The notes under the pieces: model-generated
The model's input: only the letters and a program-made list of their open reading frames with translations
Database searches by the model: none
Told to the model about the DNA's origin: nothing
DNA from: an uncultured Flavobacteriales bacterium
Lineage (GTDB): Bacteria > Bacteroidota > Bacteroidia > Flavobacteriales_D > Crocinitomicaceae
Assembly: GCA_903939755.1 (NCBI GenBank)
Contig: CAJAII010000006.1
Span: 23,444-87,443 of the forward strand
Length of the DNA stretch: 64,000 nucleotides
Direction of reading: 5' to 3'
Shown: positions 58,482 to 64,000 of the stretch, piece after piece
How the letters are laid out: each line of letters begins with the position of its first letter
Numbering within the stretch: the stretch's first letter is position 1
Translations under genes and position numbers: made by a program

Positions 58482-59570
58482 TTAGTATTGTCCACTATAA
58501 AATTTATTTGTGTCATTAATTTCAAGGCCGTTGTCTCCGAACCATTTAAAAAAACTATCCCACTTGTCTTTATTTTCAGATTGCCACTTTTCAAAACCAT
58601 CTTCATCCCCTTTCATTAAAATCCAATGGTTGTATGCTTCAATGTGTCCAGCATCTTTAACTCCTTTTTGATATGTGAATAAAACGTTTGGATATGTTTT
58701 GTCGTGTCCATTTTTAAAATAGTTGTCTACAAATAAGCTTCTAATATTGTCAAGTGAATTGATGTCGATTGACTTAACTGAAAGCATAGAAAACATATAG
58801 GTCGGTTCATAAACACCAATTCCATAAGGCAATTTCATTTTACTTGGGTCTTTCAAGTCGCTTACATTTATTGAAGCGTTTTGACTGAAACTTAGAGAAA
58901 AAGAAGTGTCAGATGTAAATTTTATTTCACTTTTAAATGTGTCAAAAAGTAATTTACTAATTTCTGATGTTCGTTTACTATTTCGTTCCAAATTCATAAA
59001 AATCTCTCCATAAATCAATCCCCAAACTTCTTCTGTCGAGCCACAATAAACTCTTGCTGCACGATAATAGTTTGAAGGAAATTGAGGGTCTAATTCGATT
59101 CCCTTTTCATAAAACGGTAATGCTTTACCATATTCCTTTTTACCCCAATAAACATTTCCTTTTTCTAAATATATCATTCCAGAGTTCGGAAATTTTTTCA
59201 AGCCCTCGTCATATGCTTCAAAAGCTTTCTCAGTTTTTCCTAAAACATCATAAGTGTTTCCTAATAGTTGAAAGAGACGTTCATTTACGTTTTTATGGTT
59301 AATGTTAAGCTCTAATATCTTAATTGCTCCCTTATAATCTTCTTTTAAATAATGAGCATACGCTAATTCATAAGCGTAATCAAATCTATCTGGGTCAAGT
59401 TTCTGGGCTTCCTCTAAAAGCTTTATACTCTCGTCAACTTTACCATTATCCATTAATTTAATAGCTTCTTGCCCCTTTTCAAGTGCTTTTTCTTTGTCGG
59501 TCTGTCCGAAAGCAATTTGTCCTGCCGTAATGAACAGAAGTAGTCCGATTGTTTTGATTGTTTTTGTCAT
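58482..59570 (-). CDS. Cassette gene 3: secreted TPR protein
   Basis: 362 residues. Signal peptide (TIGLLLFITAGQIAFGQ), then four to five tetratricopeptide repeats over residues ~25-190 (KGQEAIKLMDNGKVDESIKL; FDYAYELAYAHYLKEDYKGA; IYLEKGNVYWGKKEYGKALP). The C-terminal 170 residues are a separate domain with no recognised family (FSLSFSQNASINVSDL). Probably a periplasmic scaffold or binding protein. Confidence 0.78.
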   Translation of the reverse strand: MTKTIKTIGLLLFITAGQIAFGQTDKEKALEKGQEAIKLMDNGKVDESIKLLEEAQKLDPDRFDYAYELAYAHYLKEDYKGAIKILELNINHKNVNERLFQLLGNTYDVLGKTEKAFEAYDEGLKKFPNSGMIYLEKGNVYWGKKEYGKALPFYEKGIELDPQFPSNYYRAARVYCGSTEEVWGLIYGEIFMNLERNSKRTSEISKLLFDTFKSEIKFTSDTSFSLSFSQNASINVSDLKDPSKMKLPYGIGVYEPTYMFSMLSVKSIDINSLDNIRSLFVDNYFKNGHDKTYPNVLFTYQKGVKDAGHIEAYNHWILMKGDEDGFEKWQSENKDKWDSFFKWFGDNGLEINDTNKFYSGQY

Positions 59571-59765
59571 TTAATTGTCGTTTTATAATGGCTTGTAACA
59601 GGATCGGGGTTCGCAGCGCGTCAACTTTTTTTAATTAATACAATTTACCTTCTATGCTGCTCCGCGGTGCGCTCAATAATCGAAAACTTTCCATTGTCGT
59701 TTTTCGAACTAAAGTTACCGCTTTTTTTTCTAGACGTATGTTATAGCCTGCCTTTCTTTCCATGG
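59571..59765 (-). repeat. attC-like spacer between cassette genes 3 and 4
   Basis: 195 bp. On the gene strand it opens GGCTATAACATACG and closes CTGTTACAAGCC, so the outer ends pair (plus strand GGCTTGTAAC at 59590-59599 with GTTATAGCC at 59740-59748). A GC-rich inner stem surrounds GCTCCGCGGTGCGC. Confidence 0.65.
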
Positions 59766-60422
59766 CTATATGATTCCCCAAGCAGAAATAATAAAAGTTA
59801 ATGATGCGTTATTGACAAATTCTTTGATGTCAATATACTTGTCTGCTTGGTCATTTGTAAGTTCAATGAAATAAACATTGTATCCGTGGGTTCCATAGTA
59901 TGCGTTTATCCATAGTTTGAATCGTCTTCTCTGCGGTGAAATTTTTAAGTGTTCAGGTTCTTCAATAAGTCCAACATTAATGATGTTTCCATACCAGTCA
60001 CCAATATGCGGCTTTTTGACTTTACCTGTTTCAACCTCTGTGCTGACCACCAATGGCATTGGAGGTCTACATAAACTGTCTTGTGTGCAATAGATAATTT
60101 TACTGTTTAATAATCCACTTGAAAATATGTCTAAAAATTTTCTAGCGTCTTTACCAAAACCAACTCTAACGCTATCAAATTGAACATAAGAAAAACTGTC
60201 AACTGTGATTAATGATATAGAACCACTATAACGCGAATAAGCTTTGGTTTGATATTGTGTTGCAAATACATTTTTTTCATTATATACTTCTTGGTCTTCG
60301 TATTTTTTATATTCCCTAACACGGTACTTTTTGCCCTTGGTATCAACGATAGTCGTCATCCTGTAACTACAAGAAGTCGCAAATAATGCCAGTCCAAGTG
60401 CTATTTTAAATGTTGTTGTCAA
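59766..60422 (-). CDS. Cassette gene 4: lipoprotein of unknown function
   Basis: 218 residues from a TTG start, the only start that keeps the lipoprotein signal (KIALGLALFATSC, Cys18). Beta-rich, with VDTKGKKYRVREYKKYEDQE and KLWINAYYGTHGYNVYFIEL. Probably tethered to the outer membrane. No family recognised. Confidence 0.7.
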   Translation of the reverse strand: MTTTFKIALGLALFATSCSYRMTTIVDTKGKKYRVREYKKYEDQEVYNEKNVFATQYQTKAYSRYSGSISLITVDSFSYVQFDSVRVGFGKDARKFLDIFSSGLLNSKIIYCTQDSLCRPPMPLVVSTEVETGKVKKPHIGDWYGNIINVGLIEEPEHLKISPQRRRFKLWINAYYGTHGYNVYFIELTNDQADKYIDIKEFVNNASLTFIISAWGII

Positions 60423-60600
60423 TATTGTTATCGTCTTTTAAGTTTGCCAATAAAGGTTTTGGGTTTGTCGAGGTTGCGAGCTTTCGGAACCGATTATTTT
60501 CTCTCAAAGATAAAATTTCTTACGAGAAATAAACGTGAATTTACTACAAAATTCGCAATCTTGCCAAGCGCCTGTTATAGCCAGTACCTTTTACGACAAT
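60423..60600 (-). repeat. attC-like spacer between cassette genes 4 and 5
   Basis: 178 bp. Gene strand opens GGCTATAACAGGCGCTTGGC. The arm at plus-strand 60461-60480 (GGGTTTGTCGAGGTTGCGAG) pairs with 60552-60571 at about 14 of 20 positions, an imperfect palindrome. The core next to gene 4 is degenerate. Confidence 0.6.
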
Positions 60601-61131
60601 CTATGAAATTGATCTAAATTTTCTGTCTTTTATTTGCCATTTGTTGCACACTTTTTCCAAAATAAATAATTCATCACCACCGCATAAAGGTCCACAATAA
60701 GTTCTTAAATAAATCAATGCAATATTGTTATCTAAAGTGAAAATAGGAGTTGATATTGTATAATATTTTCCTTTACCTTTCTGTTTCCATTTTAGACCAG
60801 CAATTCTTAAGGTTAGTTTTTTTTTCGCTATTTTCTTTATTGCCTTATATGAGAAATTATATCCTTCAATTTTTGTTGTATCACTAATGAAAAGTTGATT
60901 AGTTTTGAAATATAAAGAATCAATTATATTGGCTTTGTATTCTTCATTGGAACGAACCATTATTATTTCTTTAAGAAGATCATAGTTTGAATATCTTCCT
61001 TTAATATTATAACTCCAATTATTTGTGTAGTCGATTAACAGTCTAGTAGTAGCATTAATATCCAATTTTGATTGACTATATCCATTTATATAATTTGTAA
61101 TAAAAAAGATAATAATGATAAAGTATTTCAT
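60601..61131 (-). CDS. Cassette gene 5: secreted hypothetical protein
   Basis: 176 residues with a signal peptide (YFIIIIFFITNYINGYSQ). Compact alpha-beta or nuclear-transport-factor-like layout: long helices, then strands GKYYTISTPIFTLDNNIALI and a Cys-containing loop (RTYCGPLCGGDELFILEK). The YCGPLCG pattern recurs in small Bacteroidota secreted proteins (from memory). Function unknown. Confidence 0.7.
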   Translation of the reverse strand: MKYFIIIIFFITNYINGYSQSKLDINATTRLLIDYTNNWSYNIKGRYSNYDLLKEIIMVRSNEEYKANIIDSLYFKTNQLFISDTTKIEGYNFSYKAIKKIAKKKLTLRIAGLKWKQKGKGKYYTISTPIFTLDNNIALIYLRTYCGPLCGGDELFILEKVCNKWQIKDRKFRSIS

Positions 61132-61289
61132 TCTATTGTTATTAGCTAAAACGGTTGGCGTTATTGCAGTAAGGGAAAGCGGGTGATTGTCCTATTAAGA
61201 CAAACGAAAAGTGAAAGCGTGCTACAACTGTTCCCTTACTACTGAAACCCTTATTGGCTATACCGCGTTTAAGCCAACGTTTTTCTTTA
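61132..61289 (-). repeat. attC-like spacer between cassette genes 5 and 6
   Basis: 158 bp. AGTAAGGGAA (61168-61177) and TTCCCTTACT (61231-61240) are a perfect 10-bp stem. Outer arms AAAACGGTTGGC (61148-61159) and GCCAACGTTTTT (61273-61284) pair with one bulged base, giving a long imperfect palindrome. Confidence 0.65.
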
Positions 61290-62489
61290 TCAATATATAT
61301 CATCTTTCTTTATTTTTAAATTAGATAGCTCTAATAATTTCAAACATACACTTTCAATTGTTCTACCAGACCATCTATCAACGACATGATATTTTCCAAG
61401 TTCCTTTCCTTCTAGAATCCATTGTGCTCCGTCTGATCCTATATCACTTTGCGTAGTAGGTAAATTCCAAAAATTAATCGAATTAACACTTGCTACAAAA
61501 TCATTCCAATTTTTAAGTGTTAATACCTTACTCCTATTTACAACTATTTTTCCAGGGTCATAACCACCAGCTCCATCACCAACTTTCCAATACAATGTTA
61601 CAGTATCATTAAAATTTTCTAATCTGATTACTACGGGCTTATGAAATGAACGTAACCAAGTAAATCTAAACACTTTTGCCGGTAAAGAATCACGTAATAC
61701 AGGTTCATCCAAGGCATTGAGGTGTGATGCATACCAATTGACATGAAAAAGAGCTGACTCAACTCCTAAAACTTTAAATTCTGAAGTCGATACGAAATCA
61801 ATTACATTCACTGCGTAATTAGTCTGCCAATCACTTGGTAAATCGATAAAAGCTGCTATTGGAAAAAAAGATGACTGTATTTTATAGCTTTCATAAAGTT
61901 GTTTCTTGTTTAAGTCGCTATTATAGTTTGCAAGTTGTATTAAAGGAAATTTAAGCGTTTCCATCAAGCCTTCGTTTTGATTGCAGAGGGTAGAAAAGTA
62001 TTGGATGGCATTTGCTGAATAATAATCAAGAGTTGTCTTTTCTTTGTCTGATTTAAACTCATTAATGAAAAGTTCATAACACAACTTACCAAGTGAATAA
62101 ATGGCTTCTGTATTTACACTATCAAGTTTACAGGCTTCTTTTAAATAGTTGATACGTTGCGTATCAGTTAATCTAGCAAAATGGGCATTTCGTTTTCTTG
62201 CTCTAATTAAATAGGGTTGAGGACTTTTAGAATTTTCTTTTATCAATCTGTCAAACAAAAAACTGATCGAGTCTTTCTGATGATTTCTACTATAGACTTC
62301 AACTATGTAATTAATCGCTCTTTCATTTAGACTATCAATTTCCAATAGATTAAATGCAACATTCTTCTTATTGCCCCATTCTTCGCCGGACTTAAAATAA
62401 CTTAATTCGTACTCTAGTTCTTTTACAGTCTGTGAAAAGCAAGTGCTATTTATTACTAAGAACAAAAATGCTATCCGTATTTTTTTCAT
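61290..62489 (-). CDS. Cassette gene 6: secreted protein with TPR-like N-terminus
   Basis: 399 residues with a signal peptide (IRIAFLFLVINSTCFSQ). Residues ~25-160 are helical repeats of TPR type (YLIRARKRNAHFARLTDTQR; YSLGKLCYELF). The C-terminal ~190 residues are a beta-rich domain: LYWKVGDGAGGYDPGKIVVN and SDIGSDGAQWILEGKELGKY. I recall similar C-terminal motifs in other Bacteroidota exported proteins, without known function. Confidence 0.72.
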   Translation of the reverse strand: MKKIRIAFLFLVINSTCFSQTVKELEYELSYFKSGEEWGNKKNVAFNLLEIDSLNERAINYIVEVYSRNHQKDSISFLFDRLIKENSKSPQPYLIRARKRNAHFARLTDTQRINYLKEACKLDSVNTEAIYSLGKLCYELFINEFKSDKEKTTLDYYSANAIQYFSTLCNQNEGLMETLKFPLIQLANYNSDLNKKQLYESYKIQSSFFPIAAFIDLPSDWQTNYAVNVIDFVSTSEFKVLGVESALFHVNWYASHLNALDEPVLRDSLPAKVFRFTWLRSFHKPVVIRLENFNDTVTLYWKVGDGAGGYDPGKIVVNRSKVLTLKNWNDFVASVNSINFWNLPTTQSDIGSDGAQWILEGKELGKYHVVDRWSGRTIESVCLKLLELSNLKIKKDDIY

Positions 62490-62688
62490 TCGGCCGATGT
62501 TTTTAAAATTTTTGATTACGATTTACTGCCTGGCAGCACTAAACTTGATACAAGCAAAAAGCTTTTGTGTCTTTCGGCTCCGCTCGATTCACTTAAAGCA
62601 CATCGAGCGGAGCCGAGATGCGCTCGATTTAACCACTGAACCGCCAATTTCTTGTAGGTGCTGTTATGGGCTGCCCTTCTGTCCAATG
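62490..62688 (-). repeat. attC-like spacer between genes 6 and 7, with an inserted palindrome
   Basis: 199 bp. Gene strand opens GCAGCCCATAACAGCACC after gene 7. TTTACTGCCTGGCA (62522-62535) matches the next spacer (13 of 14). The centre is occupied by the 55-bp palindromic element (62567-62621) also found at 24401-24455. Confidence 0.66.
62567..62621 (-). repeat. Dispersed 55-bp palindromic element, second copy
   Basis: Reverse complement is 49 of 55 identical to 24401-24455. The arms GGCTCCGCTCGAT and ATCGAGCGGAGCC are perfectly inverted in this copy, separated by a short loop. REP-like size and form; no associated transposase in the window. Confidence 0.82.
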
Positions 62689-63540
62689 TCAAAATATAAT
62701 TCCACGTCTCTTTAAATACCATTCGATATATTCATTTGTCAATGCTTTAAATTTCAATGTTTCAATTCTTGAGAATTTGTCTGGTAATATCGCAACTAAA
62801 GCACTGTTTATTGAAAAATTCAAAACCGATGTCGAAGCAAAACTGCCTTTGTCTGAATGATTATACCAAGGTTGTTTGAATGAGTTTGGATATTTTCCTT
62901 CAAAACGATAATTGTTTTTGCTTGTTGATATTATAACATCAAAATGGTCGTCAACGTCTGTAACCACTACATAGCCCGAGGTGTCAAATGCGGTCGACAA
63001 ATACAAGTTTAGTGTGTCGGTGTTTTGACAGCCCTTAAAAATTATTTCATTTTGTTCTTTTGTCGAGTATGCTCTTTTGAAATACCAGTCGGTCTTGTGC
63101 CATTTTGCGACTTGAATAATATGTTTTTTGTCTGTCAATTTTAAAAACTCTTCATTGTTGATACCGATATTGTCAAAGGTAGGTTTGAGGTAAGTTATTT
63201 CAAGTTGTTTCAACAGGTTTGAAATAAGAAGTCGGTCAACAACCAAACCTTGATTTAAAACCTTTTCCTTTCTAAATGAAGTGTCGGGCTTAAATGTGAA
63301 TTTGTATTCAGTCCTTTGATATGGATTTAAAATGTAATTGTTTTTCTCTTTGTTGAAAACAAGAATATATTCGTCATACGTCCCGGTTGTTGTGCCATGG
63401 TCGTCAAAATGATAATAGCTTGAATTGGAAATTATTTTCAGCGTGTCTACATAGTCGCCCATATAGGTCAACTGTTGTCCAGTTACACTTAGTGAAAATG
63501 TTAGTCCGATGAGTATTAGTATTTGTTTCACTGTCGTCAT
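62689..63540 (-). CDS. Cassette gene 7: secreted hypothetical protein
   Basis: 283 residues with a signal peptide (QILILIGLTFSLSVTGQ). Beta-rich in the first half (STYYHF-like SNSSYYHFDDHGTTTGTYDE), helices around 115-150, and a second beta part. The C-terminus (ALVAILPDKFSRIETLKFKA) has a helix-rich end with EWYLKRRGIIF. I recall similar proteins as lone Bacteroidota hypotheticals. Flanked by complementary core motifs at both ends. Confidence 0.7.
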   Translation of the reverse strand: MTTVKQILILIGLTFSLSVTGQQLTYMGDYVDTLKIISNSSYYHFDDHGTTTGTYDEYILVFNKEKNNYILNPYQRTEYKFTFKPDTSFRKEKVLNQGLVVDRLLISNLLKQLEITYLKPTFDNIGINNEEFLKLTDKKHIIQVAKWHKTDWYFKRAYSTKEQNEIIFKGCQNTDTLNLYLSTAFDTSGYVVVTDVDDHFDVIISTSKNNYRFEGKYPNSFKQPWYNHSDKGSFASTSVLNFSINSALVAILPDKFSRIETLKFKALTNEYIEWYLKRRGIIF

Positions 63541-63855
63541 TTAGGGTTGCCCATAACGTTTTGCTGCCTGGCAATCGGCCCGACTCTTTAAATAAATCGT
63601 TGTTTCGAAGATAGCACTTTTTCTTTTAAATCGGGTTCTAAAGTTTAGTATTTCATTTTTCTAAATTCCATTAAACCAATTGAATAAATCATGTAAGCGT
63701 TCTTGTGATTTAAAAAATAAGGAAATCGTTGTCAAGAGGATGAGTTTATTAGAGATTTAAATTGAAATAATGATTATTTTTTCAAGTACTATCGTATTAC
63801 TTTTCTATGGCTTAATAAAAATGGATATTCGACAACCCCCATAAATTTCCCATTT
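63541..63855 (-). repeat. Upstream spacer of cassette gene 7
   Basis: 315 bp without a gene. Near gene 7, the gene strand ends GCCAGGCAGCAAAACGTTAT, with the core GTTATGGGC (plus strand 63549-63557). TATCTTCG further upstream weakly resembles a -7 box. The far half is AT-rich with no clear second arm, so the site may be decayed or the array may begin here. Confidence 0.5.
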
Positions 63856-64000
63856 TTAAAATATTTTTTTTTGTTTATTATTCTGTATTTTTTTTTTGCT
63901 TTGTTCTATATTATAAACATAGAGTAACTTTTTGGGCTTTCCATTTTTAAACAGCATGGAGTGTATTACTTCCGAATCGTCATAGCTTAGGCAAAATAAT
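63856..64000 (-). CDS. Partial CDS, C-terminal end of an unknown protein
   Basis: 48 codons in frame to a TAA stop at 63856-63858, entering from beyond the right edge: CLSYDDSEVIHSMLFKNGKP, then KKLLYVYNIEQSKKK and a Lys/Gln-rich end. The composition looks like real protein until the final Lys-rich tail. Same strand as the array. Too little to classify. Confidence 0.5.
   Translation of the reverse strand, partial: LFCLSYDDSEVIHSMLFKNGKPKKLLYVYNIEQSKKKIQNNKQKKIF

Larger units (their letters stand above)
56801..63557 (-). other. Integron-like cassette array without integrase (CALIN-like)
   Basis: Seven same-strand single-gene modules, each with an export signal and separated by structured spacers. 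After the stop codon, four spacers begin with a motif ending TAAC followed by A (TGCTAACA, CTATAACA twice, CCATAACA). Before the next start, four spacers end in GTTA or GTTT core-like motifs. Two modules have near-perfectly complementary start and end cores, the property of an excisable integron cassette. No tyrosine integrase is seen in the window. Confidence 0.65.

Noticed and set aside
56835..63540. The minus-strand gene run as an ordinary operon
   Set aside because: Intergenic gaps are 140-200 bp and structured, unlike the overlapping or under-50-bp gaps of real operons elsewhere in the window, and products share no pathway.

Overview
The window comes from an AT-rich chromosome of a Bacteroidota species, most likely a Flavobacteriales bacterium. 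The evidence is type IX secretion genes (porU, a porP/sprF homologue, gldJ), secreted proteins with type IX C-terminal tails, TTG-N19-TAnnTTTG promoters and an absence of Shine-Dalgarno sequences. A Crocinitomicaceae/Fluviicola-like placement is possible but is only an impression.

From 1 to about 52.9 kb the window is ordinary core genome. It opens with the T9SS/gliding block (porU, porP-like, gldJ) followed by murF, prfB, gcvH, gyrB, a glutathione peroxidase, an OmpA-like protein, valS, a DUF1573 protein, a NUDIX protein, pyrE, birA and rsfS. Next come an ftsH-DUF2007-cdsA-psd membrane cluster, a long-chain acyl-CoA ligase, an SLC13 transporter, an rlmI-like methyltransferase, a MATE pump, fmt, gpsA, an aspartokinase, the feoA-feoB-p12 iron uptake set, corA, ribosomal protein THX, serC-serA, a cyclophilin, three tandem POT peptide transporters, two T9SS-exported proteins and heme A synthase.

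At 52.6-53.0 kb a strong promoter leads through two tandem hairpin units, each beginning with the first 12 nt of a tRNA, into an intact tRNA with anticodon CAU. A compact integrative element lies against the tRNA 3' end (about 53.0-56.7 kb). It has a leftward operon (MerR-like regulator, 53-residue protein, large serine recombinase) and a rightward operon of three small unknown proteins. A perfect 16-bp palindrome on the rightward promoter separates the two. The recombinase reading frame ends inside the tRNA gene on the opposite strand.

From about 56.8 kb to the right edge lie seven complete genes and one partial gene, all on the minus strand. All seven complete genes have N-terminal export signals. 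They are separated by structured 140-200 bp spacers (315 bp for the last) whose ends carry GTT.../...AAC core-like motifs. In two modules, and more weakly in a third, the motif upstream of the gene is nearly the reverse complement of the motif downstream of its stop, as expected for integron cassettes. This looks like a cassette array with no integrase in view (CALIN-like) and is the most interesting part of the window. A 55-bp palindromic repeat shared with the 24.4 kb intergenic region sits inside one of the spacers.
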